64,000 nucleotides of DNA from Saccharospirillaceae bacterium (GTDB lineage: Bacteria; Pseudomonadota; Gammaproteobacteria; Pseudomonadales; Oceanobacteraceae), in the NCBI GenBank assembly GCA_022448365.1, contig JAKVCS010000003.1:1364001-1428000 (forward strand), given 5' to 3'. Numbering within the stretch: the stretch's first letter is position 1; every line of letters begins with the position of its first letter. A program made the translations under genes and the position numbers. Of the stretch, positions 17,521 to 27,162 are shown piece by piece. The notes under the pieces were generated by a model, which was not told the DNA's origin, ran no database searches, and saw nothing but the letters and a program-made list of their open reading frames with translations.

Positions 17521-19227
17521 TTAGTCATCCAAAGTGGCAGAAACACGGAAAACTTCATCCAGTGAGGTGATACCAGCACGGGCGTAATCAAGCGCACTCA
17601 ACGATAACGAGCGGAATCCCGGGCTGTCAGCAGCAGCATCTGCGAACCCCTGATTATCCTGACGTCGCAAGCTCGACAACATGTCCGGAGTAATTTCCAA
17701 CAGTTCATAAATACCAATCCGCCCCTGATATCCGGTATTCTGACATCGGTGGCAACCACGTCCTTCAGTAAACCGGGCGGTGGAAGCTCCGGCCTCCAGA
17801 TTATCAAGCCACACCTTTTCCTGGCTGTTCACTTCATGGGGCTGCTGGCAATGCTGACATAAACGTTTAATCAGTCGCTGGGCAACCACAGCACGTAAAG
17901 ACGATGCAACCAGATAATTATCGACCCCCATATCCATTAAGCGTGCTGCAGCCGATGCTGCATCGTTAGTGTGTAATGTGGATAACACCATGTGACCCGT
18001 CATTGCTGCGCGCAATCCAATCTCCGCCGTTTCGTTGTCACGCATCTCACCGACCAGAACAATATCCGGGTCCTGACGCAGAGCAGCTCGTAACACGGTG
18101 GAAAATTCTAAGCCTACCTTGGGGTTCACCTGAACCTGATTAACACGTGGCAAGCGGTATTCGATAGGATCTTCGGCTGTGATTATTTTCTTTTCGGGTG
18201 TATTTAACGACGTTAATGCTGCGTACAGTGTGGTTGTTTTACCGCTGCCGGTTGGGCCAGTAACCAGGATCAAACCATGAGGGCGATGAATCAGATAATC
18301 AAAGCGCTGCTGCAATTCAGCAGGCATTCCAAGAGATGCCATCGACAGCATGCCAGCACTCTGGTCCAGCAAACGCATCACCACCGACTCGCCAAACTGA
18401 ACCGGCATAGTTGATAAGCGCACATCGATATTTTTGTTGGATACGCGAATATTAAAACGGCCATCCTGAGGCAGACGTTTTTCTGAAATATCCAATCCAG
18501 ACATAATTTTCAGGCGGGACACCAGAGCGGAGGCAACACGTCGTTCTTTTACAACCTGCTCCTGTAGCTCGCCATCAACCCGTAGTCGAATGCGTAGCTG
18601 ACTTTCTTCCGGTTCGATATGAATATCTGAAGCTTTAATTTGTACCGCGTCTTCGAACAGGTTCTGCAACAAACGAACAACCGGTGCCTCACTGCTATCG
18701 CTGGAGAGAGCCAGTTCGGAGATATCAAAATCACTGCTTTGCAACTCACCTTCGAGTTCACCAGCAATACTTGCCATCTGCTCCTGACGACGATAAGACG
18801 CATCCAGGACAGACAATAACTCCTGCTCACGAACAAATGCGGGCATGACCGGTTTTTTCAGAATACGTTCAAGATCATCAATGGTCATCAGATCAGTAGG
18901 ATCTGCCATACCGACCAATAATCCGGCATTTTCCTCACCCAATATAACGCAACGAAAACGCCTCGCCTGAGTCTCAGGCAAGCGCTGAATCAAATCGGGA
19001 ATTAACTTGAAGCGAGCCAGATCAATCAGTGGATAATTAAAATAACCGGCCAATGCCTGCAGCAACTGGTCTTCTGTAACGAAACCCAGATCAGTGATTG
19101 CGCGTCCAATTTTTTTTCCGGTTTTCTTTTGCTCTGCTAACGCTTTCATCAGCTGATCTTCATCAATCAGCCCTTTCTCCATGAGCAGGTCGCCAATACG
19201 AACTTTTTTGCGTGCCTGTAGTGCCAT
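17521..19227 (-). CDS. mshE: MSHA extension ATPase MshE with c-di-GMP-binding N-domain
   Basis: A 568-residue GspE/PilB-type hexameric ATPase powering pilus extension. The N-terminal MshEN domain (residues 7-150) shows the pattern RIGDLLMEKGLIDEDQL...AEQKKTGKKIG and a second arm (LIDLARFKLIPDLIQRLPE), known in Vibrio MshE to bind c-di-GMP directly. The catalytic domain has Walker A GPTGSGKTTTLY, the Asp box, Walker B PDIVLVGEMRD, the His box HMVLSTLHTNDA, and a tetracysteine zinc site (CQHCQ and CHRCQ). The start has GAGG seven bases upstream. c-di-GMP control is established for the family and inferred here. Confidence 0.96.
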   Translation of the reverse strand: MALQARKKVRIGDLLMEKGLIDEDQLMKALAEQKKTGKKIGRAITDLGFVTEDQLLQALAGYFNYPLIDLARFKLIPDLIQRLPETQARRFRCVILGEENAGLLVGMADPTDLMTIDDLERILKKPVMPAFVREQELLSVLDASYRRQEQMASIAGELEGELQSSDFDISELALSSDSSEAPVVRLLQNLFEDAVQIKASDIHIEPEESQLRIRLRVDGELQEQVVKERRVASALVSRLKIMSGLDISEKRLPQDGRFNIRVSNKNIDVRLSTMPVQFGESVVMRLLDQSAGMLSMASLGMPAELQQRFDYLIHRPHGLILVTGPTGSGKTTTLYAALTSLNTPEKKIITAEDPIEYRLPRVNQVQVNPKVGLEFSTVLRAALRQDPDIVLVGEMRDNETAEIGLRAAMTGHMVLSTLHTNDAASAAARLMDMGVDNYLVASSLRAVVAQRLIKRLCQHCQQPHEVNSQEKVWLDNLEAGASTARFTEGRGCHRCQNTGYQGRIGIYELLEITPDMLSSLRRQDNQGFADAAADSPGFRSLSLSALDYARAGITSLDEVFRVSATLDD

Positions 19228-19230
19228 AAA

Positions 19231-20196
19231 TTACCTCAGGCCTTCCAGTTTATTTTCCACCCAGCGACGCTGACCGTCTTGCAGTGAGTAGCTGGCTAAA
19301 ATATCACTGAACAGATTCTGTGCCTGCTGTTGCTTGCCTTGTTGTTCCAGTACCAGAGCTAACGCAATTGGCCAGTTAACCACCGTAGGCTGTTTGTCGA
19401 TCAGCCTTTGATAACTGGCTGCAGCTTCTGGGTAAGCTGCCATCATATGCAGACCTGGGGCTGCAGTGCTCAACCAGCCAATAGAATCCGTTCCCTGATG
19501 TTGATTATAAAAACTGAGGAACTGATCGAATTGCTTTTCCTCAAGTAATATCCGTAATTTGTTGTGCAAAAGTTTCTGTCGCAGAGATGGATCGAGTCCG
19601 TCAGATTGCAGTAAGTCCTCAGCAATACCGCCTGCTTTTGTCCATTGCTTCTGACGCATCAGAGTCAGCATGTACGTATATTGCTGATGCGATTGCTGAT
19701 CACGCTGACTGATCAATAAGTGGCTGCCTTCCCGGGCAGCAGGACGCTTTATCGGGATTGCCCGCTGTTTTGATGCGACCACAGGTTCCTCCACCACTTT
19801 AACAGCAGCAGGCGTCACCTGAGATTCGTTGAACTCAACACTGCCTGTTTGTGATCCTTGCAAAGCATCAGCGGGTTCTGTCTTCAGTGGTAGCTTATTA
19901 TCAGTGACTAATGGCGTCTCTGGTTCTACTGGTGCCACTGCAGCTTCAACCGTATCTTTAACCTCGGCAGTAGCCGTCACAACAGAACTACTCTCAGCTT
20001 TCGGAGGGTTAAGCACCGTCTGGCCACGCCAAAACCAAAAAGCGAGAGCCATGATCAAAACAGAAATCACGACCAGCGACACAAACCACCAATTGGCTGA
20101 CGACTTTTTTTCCAGCTGCAGCGCTTCCGGAACAATAACAATATCCTGATCTTCGCGATCATCGATATTACGCAATACCTGATGCACCAGACTCAT
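19231..20196 (-). CDS. mshN: MSHA biogenesis TPR protein MshN
   Basis: A 321-residue membrane protein. A cytoplasmic N-terminus (MSLVHQVLRNIDDRE) is followed by one helix (about residues 35-57, WWFVSLVVISVLIMALAFWFW), a Val/Ala/Pro/Glu-rich linker, and TPR-like helices from about 165 to the C-terminus (YTYMLTLMRQKQWTKAGGIAEDLL). It is predicted to face the periplasm and bridge assembly parts. Its start overlaps the mshM stop by 4 bp. Confidence 0.88.
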   Translation of the reverse strand: MSLVHQVLRNIDDREDQDIVIVPEALQLEKKSSANWWFVSLVVISVLIMALAFWFWRGQTVLNPPKAESSSVVTATAEVKDTVEAAVAPVEPETPLVTDNKLPLKTEPADALQGSQTGSVEFNESQVTPAAVKVVEEPVVASKQRAIPIKRPAAREGSHLLISQRDQQSHQQYTYMLTLMRQKQWTKAGGIAEDLLQSDGLDPSLRQKLLHNKLRILLEEKQFDQFLSFYNQHQGTDSIGWLSTAAPGLHMMAAYPEAAASYQRLIDKQPTVVNWPIALALVLEQQGKQQQAQNLFSDILASYSLQDGQRRWVENKLEGLR

Positions 20197-21104
20197 AAAG
20201 CCACCACTGCCGTGGCCGCCAACAGAACGAGGTAAAACCAGGGAATTTTTTTACTGTCGTCACTGTACGAAAACTCGCTGTCTTTGATAGCCAGATCGAC
20301 ATGACGTGCTTCTAGTTGAAGACTGCCAGCCCCGTAGCCAACCAGTAATGCTTTATTAGCTATGATATTGACCAATCTGGGAACGCCTCGTGTCGCACGC
20401 CATAAACGCTGAATCGCTTTTTTAGAAAACACCGGCAGTCCCTTATAACCAGCAAGACACATGCGTTGCTGCAAATACAAAGCAAGACTGTCGTGATTAT
20501 TCAGAGGATTCAGTTTTGAGGAGGAAGTAATACGTTGATAGAGCTGACGCATATTTTCTTGCTTTAAGGTCCGGTCCAATTCCGGTTGACCAAATAAAAC
20601 GATTTGTACCAACTTTTGTTTTTCAGTCTCGAGATTTGAAATAAGACGTACCGCTTCAAGTGTTTTTTCTGGCATCGATTGCGCTTCATCGATAACCAAT
20701 ACCACTTTTTCTTTATTTAATGCACAACGAATGAGATATTTTTCCAGTTCTGCTCTCAACGCAGCACTGTCAGGAAACTGAGAATAATCAATAGCAAACT
20801 CGCGTGCGATTGCGCGCCACAAACCGTCGGCATCCACCGCTGGATTGGGAATATAAGCACTGATGAAATCCTGCTGTTCCAGCATATTGAGTAAACGCCG
20901 GCATAACATGGTTTTACCCGTGCCGACTTCACCGGTAACTTTGATAAAACCCTCGCCCGATGCCAGAGCGTATATCAGCATATCAAATGCCCGCTTCTGG
21001 CTGGGAAGATCAACATAGAAATCGGTATTGGGTGTCAGTCCGAACGGGGATTCGGTCAGACCATAAAATCGACTGCAGTCACTGGCCAATCGCATTGCTT
21101 CCAC
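20193..21104 (-). CDS. mshM: MSHA biogenesis ATPase MshM (ExeA-like)
   Basis: A 303-residue AAA protein of the ExeA/GspA group. It starts EAMRLASDCSRFYGLTESPFG, followed by Walker A GEVGTGKTMLCR and Walker B KVVLVIDEAQ. Sensor-like LVQIVLFGQPELD and RGVPRLVNIIANKALL complete the pattern, and a hydrophobic segment lies at the very C-terminus (PWFYLVLLAATAVVAL). The family helps secretin assembly through peptidoglycan remodelling in related systems. The start was set at GTG 21104, with AGGAG eight bases upstream; an in-frame TTG at 21110 would place the ribosome site too close. It begins 2 bp after the mshL stop. Confidence 0.92.
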   Translation of the reverse strand: MEAMRLASDCSRFYGLTESPFGLTPNTDFYVDLPSQKRAFDMLIYALASGEGFIKVTGEVGTGKTMLCRRLLNMLEQQDFISAYIPNPAVDADGLWRAIAREFAIDYSQFPDSAALRAELEKYLIRCALNKEKVVLVIDEAQSMPEKTLEAVRLISNLETEKQKLVQIVLFGQPELDRTLKQENMRQLYQRITSSSKLNPLNNHDSLALYLQQRMCLAGYKGLPVFSKKAIQRLWRATRGVPRLVNIIANKALLVGYGAGSLQLEARHVDLAIKDSEFSYSDDSKKIPWFYLVLLAATAVVAL

Positions 21105-21106
21105 AA

Positions 21107-22735
21107 TCAACTCTCCTGAATCAGCACCTGAGAATAGCGCTTGTTCAAATAGTCTATTTGCTCCTTACTCAGTGCAGAACCAATGACTTTTGGCTGCAGC
21201 AGGATAACCAGTTCGCTTTGTAATACCTGGCGACGCTCCTGGCGAAATAACCAACCAAGAACCGGAATATCTCCCAGCAGCGGTACACTGGCTTCCGTGA
21301 TTTGCTGACGGGTCTGCATCAAACCACCGATTACCACAATCTGACCGGAGAGGGCTTTTACAATAGAATCGGTTTCACGTACCCGGCTGAAGGCCAGTGG
21401 CAGGTTATAGTCGCTGTCACCCAAGGCAATGGTTTTAACCCGTTCTTCGACTTCGGTTACCGTTGGATGAACGTGGAGAATGACTTCATCTTTATCGCCA
21501 ACCTGCGGTGTCACATCCAAAGCGATTCCTGAAAAGAAAGGGGTCAGTTCAATTTCTGGCGCTTCTGTCGTAGCGGTATTGGATGTCGTTGTATTATTGG
21601 TTATTTCGGTTACAAAGAACTCATCAGTTCCCACTTTAATAACCGCTTTCTGGTTATTAACGGTCGCAATTCTTGGGCTTGAAAGTACTTTGACATCACC
21701 TTGTGTCTCCAACAGCTGTAAAGCACCAGCAAAGTCTCCAACATTGAAATTTAACGAGAAAATTCCCTGAATACGATCGGGATTCGCCAACTGTTCGGAT
21801 GTCAGACCAGTATCCCAGGAATTCTTACTGCTACGTGCTGATAATGTATTCCAGTTAATTCCTGACTGAAAACCATCATTCAATGTTACTTCAATAATTT
21901 TTGCTTCGATCAGAACCTGTTTTTGTACACTCAATTCAGCTTTATTCAGGTAGTGCTCAATGGTTGCAATGGTATTAGGCATGCCTTTTACAATCACGAT
22001 ACCAGCATGGGGGTCAACCACAACCTGAGCATCTTGTTCGCTACTGATCATTAACTGCAGCGTTTTATGCAGATTGCTCCAGAAATCAGTACCGGATTTG
22101 GTTTCAACGCGCGAGGTATTAATGGTCTGTGTTTGGGTCTGGCTGGTGTTATTGTCACTGCCTGAATTATTGCCAGAATTCGTGGTTTTGCTGCTTACCT
22201 GACCGCTGCTGACCCGCATCCCCGACTTACCTTCTCGCTTTACGTTAAGATAATTTATCGGGAAAATTTCAGTCCGTTGCTGACGCGGTAATATCTGAAT
22301 GCCATACACTGATTGATTAAAATCAAAGCCATAAATATCACGCACAGCGGATAACGATTCCAGTAAGGTGACGTTCTTAACGTTCAGCGATATTTCACCT
22401 TTCACATCTGGGTGAACCACCAGGTTCTGATCCGTTCCCTCAACCAGGCTATTAAAAAATGTTTTTGCCGGCACCTGACGCGCAACCACATCAAACCGGG
22501 TTTCACTATCCGGTGTTGGTGTATCAATCTCAGGCAACAGTTGCTCCGGATCAAAAATCCGCACTCTGCGTGGCAAAGGCTCCGTTTGCAGTAATACTTC
22601 AGCAGGCTGAGCAACAGCTTCCGTTTCAGGTTTCTCGGCGGTCGTTGAACAACCGAGTAACGACAGGGCCAGACCTGCGGCTGTGATCTTGCTACCTTGC
22701 CGACGAACTTGAGTTAATAGTCTCATTGGTATCAC
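21107..22735 (-). CDS. mshL: MSHA outer-membrane secretin MshL
   Basis: A 542-residue secretin lipoprotein. The lipobox LSLLGC is at about residues 25-30, the N-domain includes the STN-like segment ([24 protein letters not shown]), and a Ser/Thr/Asn-rich stretch is followed by N1-like repeats. The secretin domain covers about 270-530 ([47 protein letters not shown]). It forms the pore for the pilus. GTG 22735 overlaps the mshK stop (TAGTG) and has AGGA upstream; ATG 22726 is an alternative start and would leave the lipoprotein signal intact. Confidence 0.95.
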   Translation of the reverse strand: MIPMRLLTQVRRQGSKITAAGLALSLLGCSTTAEKPETEAVAQPAEVLLQTEPLPRRVRIFDPEQLLPEIDTPTPDSETRFDVVARQVPAKTFFNSLVEGTDQNLVVHPDVKGEISLNVKNVTLLESLSAVRDIYGFDFNQSVYGIQILPRQQRTEIFPINYLNVKREGKSGMRVSSGQVSSKTTNSGNNSGSDNNTSQTQTQTINTSRVETKSGTDFWSNLHKTLQLMISSEQDAQVVVDPHAGIVIVKGMPNTIATIEHYLNKAELSVQKQVLIEAKIIEVTLNDGFQSGINWNTLSARSSKNSWDTGLTSEQLANPDRIQGIFSLNFNVGDFAGALQLLETQGDVKVLSSPRIATVNNQKAVIKVGTDEFFVTEITNNTTTSNTATTEAPEIELTPFFSGIALDVTPQVGDKDEVILHVHPTVTEVEERVKTIALGDSDYNLPLAFSRVRETDSIVKALSGQIVVIGGLMQTRQQITEASVPLLGDIPVLGWLFRQERRQVLQSELVILLQPKVIGSALSKEQIDYLNKRYSQVLIQES

Positions 22736-23082
22736 TAATTCCTATTATCTGATCGGCTAACAGATACTTTTGTTTTATTAAGTAAAGACAGGATTAATCG
22801 TTTTTGCGAGATATTCAGGACAACCGAGTCCGTTTGAATTGCAATCACCTTAGCTCCGGCAACTTTATCTCCAGTTTTGACCAGCTGGTTATTAATCACC
22901 GCGATACGACTTCCATTGCGACTGAGTATTTGCTGTAAATTAAACTGGCTGCGATCAATCACCTGTTTTTTAGCCGGCTGATGGGTGCTCATCCAGCCTG
23001 GCGGTTGAGTCGGGTCAGCTGCCTGGGCAACAAACCACGGCCAGGACGTAATCAGTACAAAGTAAATAAAGACACTACGCAC
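22735..23082 (-). CDS. mshK: MSHA biogenesis protein MshK (PilP-like)
   Basis: A 115-residue protein with a signal peptide (residues 1-20) followed by DPTQPPGW, the mature start typical of Msh[20 protein letters not shown] beta segment comparable with PilP/GspC HR-domain proteins follows. It is probably a periplasmic partner of the MshL secretin. GTG start with GAGGAGG six bases upstream. Its 5' end lies inside the end of mshJ. Confidence 0.87.
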   Translation of the reverse strand: MRSVFIYFVLITSWPWFVAQAADPTQPPGWMSTHQPAKKQVIDRSQFNLQQILSRNGSRIAVINNQLVKTGDKVAGAKVIAIQTDSVVLNISQKRLILSLLNKTKVSVSRSDNRN

Positions 23083-23734
23083 CTAACACCTCCTCACGCG
23101 TACTGAGGGTATACACCTCGAGGGTCAGCTCACCTTTGGGGTAGCGGCTCACTTTATATTCCAGCGATTGCCAGTAAACGCGCCATTTCAAAGCATCGAG
23201 CCGTTTTAAATACGCAACCAGACTCGGGTAAGTCGCTGTTACCGTTATCTTTAAACCATGGCGAAAAAGGAGACTTTGACCATCCTCTTCTTCAAGCTCA
23301 ATCTGTTCTTTGGGCATACTCACCAGACTGGTCACTTTGAGACGCTGATCCTGAGTGAGCATTTGCTCCAGAATTTCAACCATATTTTCTGGTGACACCA
23401 AAGCATCGGTGAGATTTGCTATGCGCAGCTGAATATTTTGCGATTCCGCTTCCAGTGCTTCTATTTGATCACGCAATACCTGATTCGGATCAATAACTGG
23501 GGTGTTCTGTAATTCCTGCAGTTGCTGTTCGAAACGACTGTTTTCAGCCTTCAGCAACGACGTCTCATCTTGTTGAGATACAGCCGATGAGAAAAACGGT
23601 TCAATAAGAAAAAATATAAAGATAAAAACCAGTAACGCACTGATTGTAATTTTTGCCAGTATCTTTTCACGCTCATTCAGAGCCAGATAGGCATTGATTG
23701 CGCGGGCAATATGAGGTTGCTGCCACCAATTCAT
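23075..23734 (-). CDS. mshJ: MSHA biogenesis protein MshJ (PilO-like)
   Basis: A 219-residue bitopic membrane protein. The short cytoplasmic N-terminus is followed by one helix (about residues 29-46, ISALLVFIFIFFLIEPFF), a coiled coil (about 58-110, LLKAENSRFEQQLQELQN) and a ferredoxin-like periplasmic domain. It matches PilO/MshJ, an inner-membrane alignment-complex component working with MshI2. It overlaps mshK by 8 bp and mshI2 by 4 bp. Confidence 0.88.
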   Translation of the reverse strand: MNWWQQPHIARAINAYLALNEREKILAKITISALLVFIFIFFLIEPFFSSAVSQQDETSLLKAENSRFEQQLQELQNTPVIDPNQVLRDQIEALEAESQNIQLRIANLTDALVSPENMVEILEQMLTQDQRLKVTSLVSMPKEQIELEEEDGQSLLFRHGLKITVTATYPSLVAYLKRLDALKWRVYWQSLEYKVSRYPKGELTLEVYTLSTREEVLGA

Positions 23735-24390
23735 TGTTGTTCTCCCACTGCCAGCTGCTCCATCAGGTCGGCCTTATCTTGCTTGTCACGGGCGCGGGTA
23801 TCTAACTCAAATTTCAGCCAACTGTTATCTTCATTCTTTTGTAGATCAATAAAACGAAACGCGCGATTTTTATAAGCGCTTCGATTCACAAGAGAAGAGA
23901 CATAAGGAGATAATTTTGCCGGATCATCAACATAACCGTTTAATCCGATACGTTGGCCCTGATCATCAATGGCAAAGCTTTGCAGCCAAACACCTTTAAT
24001 ATTCTGCTCTCCCAATTGCTCAACCATGGGCGTAAAAGAGTAGCTCTGTTGCAGTTGTCCTTGTGTCAGATAGCGCAGGATTTTCTGATGCGCTATCAAG
24101 CGCTGTTCCTGCTGCTGTTTTTGCTGTTCCAGACCAGTATCAACCGCCAGGGGGGGACGCTCAGCTTTGAGGGTTTCAAGCTGCTGGCGCAGAAATGCTT
24201 GTTGCTGACGAGCAGCCTCCAAAGCACGCTCTTGCCAACCTGAATAACTCCAGGCGGATACCAACACCACCAGCATCAGCGACGTCACTGCAGCCAGAAT
24301 CAGAATCAACCGTGCAACTTCGTCCGGCAGCTGGGGTGGCTTAAACTCGTCGGTGAAAAAATTAACGCGCTGTTTAATCTGCCAACTCAT
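23731..24390 (-). CDS. mshI2: MSHA biogenesis protein MshI2 (PilN-like)
   Basis: A 219-residue bitopic protein. After an amphipathic N-terminus (QRVNFFTDEFKPPQLP), a motif like the PilN INLLP peptide that docks on PilM-type proteins, comes a helix at about residues 28-48. A Gln-rich coiled coil (about 55-110) and a periplasmic domain follow. It corresponds to PilN and is predicted to bind MshI in the cytoplasm and MshJ in the periplasm. Its 5' end overlaps mshI by 17 bp, so the genes are coupled. Confidence 0.87.
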   Translation of the reverse strand: MSWQIKQRVNFFTDEFKPPQLPDEVARLILILAAVTSLMLVVLVSAWSYSGWQERALEAARQQQAFLRQQLETLKAERPPLAVDTGLEQQKQQQEQRLIAHQKILRYLTQGQLQQSYSFTPMVEQLGEQNIKGVWLQSFAIDDQGQRIGLNGYVDDPAKLSPYVSSLVNRSAYKNRAFRFIDLQKNEDNSWLKFELDTRARDKQDKADLMEQLAVGEQQ

Positions 24391-25312
24391 AAGACAAACT
24401 CCCTCCTAACGCAGTCGCCAGCGAGGCGGTTAGTGAAGTACCGGATGACATACGGTTGAAACTACTGTCGAGCGATAAGGTACGGATTGGCGTGTTGACC
24501 ACTTCCTCAAGCTCGGGCAAGACCGAGTCCAGCTCGATCTTGTCAGGAATTAATGCCCATATCTGACCAACACTGCCCATCCCAAGCTGGCTTTCGAAGT
24601 AATCCATCGAACGCTGTAACTCCAGAGCCAGCTTTTCCATGCGACTCCCAGTTTCCAGACTAAGATCGCCGCTTGCGCCATCCTGCAAACCGAGATCATT
24701 GGTTCCCACCGCCAGTGGTCGAGCCAGATACAGGCCCCCGTTGTGATAGAGATATAACATGCCGTCAGCGGAATCGAGGCGTAATACTCCGATGCTGGTT
24801 TCCGGCTCCATTTCTGCCACCAGCTGCAACATGCTTAATTCAGGAATCGTAATTTCAGCGAGGATCAACTGGTTTTGCTCACACCAATCAACCAGCTGAC
24901 GAATGCGACTTTTCTCAATGGCTGCGGCAAAGGCCATATCCATACGCCCGCGATACGCGTCGGCCGGTAAACGAAACGCTTGCACCGCAATTTTCTCAAG
25001 CGGCTTATGAACCAGATCTTTTAAACGGAAACGCAACGCGTCACTGAGCTCTTCATCCGGCACCTGTGGTGCCTCGACCAGATGTAGCTCGTAATCAATT
25101 TTGTCGACAGAGATCACAACCGGAAGGTGCTGGTAACCCTGCTGCCTGAGCCAATTGGTCATTTCATCCAGACCGTGCTCGTCATCTTTTGCCAGGTAAT
25201 GGTCAATCACACCACTGGCGTCGCGAAGAACAGCAAACGCCTGACCATTGTGCAGCTCAATGCCCAGGCACCGCTGATTGTCGATCTTCTGTTTCTGCAA
25301 GGGCCAACGCAT
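24374..25312 (-). CDS. mshI: MSHA biogenesis protein MshI (PilM-like)
   Basis: A 312-residue cytoplasmic actin-fold protein of the PilM/MshI group, the first gene of the pilus operon. It begins RWPLQKQKIDNQRCLGIELHNGQAFAVLRDASG, an actin-like phosphate-1 strand region. VVISVDKIDYELHLVEAPQVPDEELSDALRF resembles the PilM SQ-box region. It has no signal or membrane helix. It forms the cytoplasmic ring that recruits the platform through MshI2. The start has GAGG six bases upstream. mshH, which precedes it in Vibrio, is absent here. Confidence 0.9.
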   Translation of the reverse strand: MRWPLQKQKIDNQRCLGIELHNGQAFAVLRDASGVIDHYLAKDDEHGLDEMTNWLRQQGYQHLPVVISVDKIDYELHLVEAPQVPDEELSDALRFRLKDLVHKPLEKIAVQAFRLPADAYRGRMDMAFAAAIEKSRIRQLVDWCEQNQLILAEITIPELSMLQLVAEMEPETSIGVLRLDSADGMLYLYHNGGLYLARPLAVGTNDLGLQDGASGDLSLETGSRMEKLALELQRSMDYFESQLGMGSVGQIWALIPDKIELDSVLPELEEVVNTPIRTLSLDSSFNRMSSGTSLTASLATALGGSLSYELAD

Positions 25313-25395
25313 GGCGTTCCTCTATAAAACACGGGTATGTTTAATAGAGTGTAGACCAGCTTTTGACATGCATAGTCTTACCGTTCAGACGTGAC

Positions 25396-25401
25396 TATAA
25401 T
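25396..25401 (+). promoter_or_regulatory. -10 element of the trmL promoter
   Basis: A perfect TATAAT lies 36 bp before the trmL ATG. No good -35 is found 16-18 bp upstream (a TTGACA at 25363-25368 is too far), so activity may rely on the -10 and flanking bases. The divergent mshI promoter must lie in the same 125-bp gap. Confidence 0.5.
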
Positions 25402-25437
25402 GTCGCCAAAAGATAGTGCGGAAATTGACCTGACTTC

Positions 25438-25902
25438 ATGTTTAACATCGTTTTATTCGAGCCTGAAATTCCACCCAATACTGGTAACATCATTCGTTTG
25501 TGTGCCAATACCGGTTGCCAGCTGCACCTGATAGAGCCTCTTGGTTTCAATATGGAGGAAAAGGCTTTGCGTCGTGCCGGACTCGATTACCACGAGTGGG
25601 CCAACGTCAGAATTCATAAAAGCTTTGAAGAATTCATGGCTACTGAACAGCCAGATATCCTCTATTGCCTGACGACCAAGGGAAAGACTACCCATTCCGA
25701 AGTTCGTTTTAAAAAAGGCGAATACCTGATGTTTGGCCCGGAAACACGTGGGTTACCCGAAAATATCAGATTGCAGTTTCCGGTTGAGCAATGGTTGCGC
25801 CTGCCAATGATGGCTGACAGTCGCAGTATGAACTTATCAAATTGTGTCTCTGTAATGGTGTACGAAGCCTGGCGCCAGATTGGTTATGACGGTGCTTTAT
25901 AA
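25438..25902 (+). CDS. trmL: tRNA (cytidine/uridine-34-2'-O)-methyltransferase TrmL
   Basis: A 154-residue SPOUT-class methyltransferase that methylates the ribose of wobble base 34 in tRNA-Leu isoacceptors using S-adenosylmethionine. Hallmarks are [20 protein letters not shown] at the N-terminus, [20 protein letters not shown] (motif 2), and the knot motif [22 protein letters not shown]. The length matches the family. It is monocistronic, divergent from the MSHA operon, and ends at a bidirectional terminator. Confidence 0.96.
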   Translation: MFNIVLFEPEIPPNTGNIIRLCANTGCQLHLIEPLGFNMEEKALRRAGLDYHEWANVRIHKSFEEFMATEQPDILYCLTTKGKTTHSEVRFKKGEYLMFGPETRGLPENIRLQFPVEQWLRLPMMADSRSMNLSNCVSVMVYEAWRQIGYDGAL

Positions 25903-25952
25903 CTTACTGAGATACTCGTATCGGTATTTTCAGCCAATCATCGGACACAAAA

Positions 25953-25973
25953 AAAGCCGCAGGTTGCGGCTTT
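25953..25973. terminator. Bidirectional terminator between trmL and secB
   Basis: AAAGCCGCA (25953-25961), 3-base loop, TGCGGCTTT (25965-25973), a perfect 9-bp stem with A-run before and T-rich sequence after. It lies between convergent trmL and secB. Confidence 0.87.
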
Positions 25974-25996
25974 CTCATGAAGGCTGAATCCAAGAC

Positions 25997-26467
25997 TCAT
26001 TGAATGGTCTCTGTACCTTCTTTGTTGTCAGCCTGAGCCTGTTGTTCCTGCATAACACGCTGCTGATACAAGGCGTCAAAATTAATCGGTGCCAGCATCA
26101 GAGCCGGGAAACCACCTTTTACCACCAGGCTATCAACACTCTCACGCAGATAAGGGAACAGGATGTTCGGACACATCGCTCCCAGCATTGGCTGCAATTG
26201 TTCCTCAGGGATATTAGCAATAGTGAACAAACCAGCCTGTTCTAGCTCCACCAGAAATGCAGTTTCTTCAGCATTTGTCGCAGTAATGGTTACTTTGATG
26301 GTGACTTCAAAGTGCTGCTCGTCCAATTTACGGGCACCGGAGTTGAGATCAAGTTTAATCTCTGGCTTCCACTCTTTTGTGAAAGCAGCGGGTGCATTCG
26401 GCGCTTCAAAAGAAACGTCCTTGGTGTAAATACGCTGCAGTGCGAATTGTGCTTGGTTCTCTGCCAT
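25997..26467 (-). CDS. secB: Protein-export chaperone SecB
   Basis: A 156-residue cytoplasmic tetrameric chaperone that keeps preproteins unfolded and hands them to SecA. Typical features are ALQRIYTKDVSFEAPNAPAAF at the N-terminus, FLVELEQAGLFTIANIPEEQL, and MCPNILFPYLRESVDSLVVKGGFPALMLAPINFDALY. It lies 36 bp downstream of the rhodanese gene on the same strand. In enterobacteria grxC lies between them; it is missing here. Confidence 0.97.
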   Translation of the reverse strand: MAENQAQFALQRIYTKDVSFEAPNAPAAFTKEWKPEIKLDLNSGARKLDEQHFEVTIKVTITATNAEETAFLVELEQAGLFTIANIPEEQLQPMLGAMCPNILFPYLRESVDSLVVKGGFPALMLAPINFDALYQQRVMQEQQAQADNKEGTETIQ

Positions 26468-26503
26468 TGTCTTAGATCCTTAAACTCTGATTGTACGCCT
26501 GGA

Positions 26504-26917
26504 TTACTTCTTAACCACAGGCAGATTTTGTGCATTCCACTCCATCATGCCACCGCTCAGGCGTACTGCATTGTAGCCCTGTTCACGCAACATTTTACCT
26601 GCCATGCTCACCGTCTGACCGGTTTTACATACCAGAATGATGGGGTTTTCTTTATGGATGGTTAACTCATTCATGCGGTTTGCCAGACTGGCGTAAGGAA
26701 TGTTCAGGGCATTTGCCAGATGGCCCTTACCAAATTCGCCTTTGTCACGAATATCCAGCACCACGGCGTTTTCCTTGTTAATCAGTTGAGTAGCTTGAGC
26801 CGTTGATACCGTCTGACCGGCACGCTGATTGTTATCCCACAGCAGCGCTGCGAGAAATGCACCCCAGATACCCACTAACCACCAGTGATTGCCAATGAAT
26901 TCGAAAAGCTGATCCAT
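26504..26917 (-). CDS. Membrane-anchored rhodanese-like protein (YibN type)
   Basis: A 137-residue protein with an N-terminal membrane helix (about residues 11-27, WWLVGIWGAFLAALLW) and one rhodanese domain (about 40-135). The active-site loop is VCKTGQTV with the catalytic Cys, and VVLDIRDKGEFGKGHLANALNIP is the typical first motif. It resembles YibN, found next to secB and gpmI in many gammaproteobacteria. The persulfide acceptor is unknown. It is predicted to be co-transcribed with secB. Confidence 0.9.
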   Translation of the reverse strand: MDQLFEFIGNHWWLVGIWGAFLAALLWDNNQRAGQTVSTAQATQLINKENAVVLDIRDKGEFGKGHLANALNIPYASLANRMNELTIHKENPIILVCKTGQTVSMAGKMLREQGYNAVRLSGGMMEWNAQNLPVVKK

Positions 26918-27118
26918 ACAAGACCTATATTGTTAACCTGATTGATGACCACAAATGCCAGTGCTGCAGGCACCAAGGCATCATGACGGCGAAAATTTTG
27001 AGCGCGCAGTATAGCGCCCAGCCGAACTGGCCACCACCGTCGTCAGTTCTATTTGGGCGCTTTTTAAGCTTTTACAACCCCAATGATCGATACTGATGCC
27101 GCAGCCAGCCAATTTAGG

Positions 27119-27124
27119 TACAAT
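27119..27124 (+). promoter_or_regulatory. Candidate -10 element before gpmI
   Basis: TACAAT lies 38 bp before the gpmI start, in the 245-bp gap between divergent rhodanese and gpmI genes. No convincing -35 pairs with it, so this is a weak call. Confidence 0.35.
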
Positions 27125-27162
27125 GCCGACCTTTTCCCTACTTCTGAGTTGAGTGTTTTTAC

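Noticed and set aside
25363-25401. TTGACA and TATAAT as one promoter for trmL
   Set aside because: The spacing is 27 bp, too long for a sigma-70 pair; only the -10 is kept.
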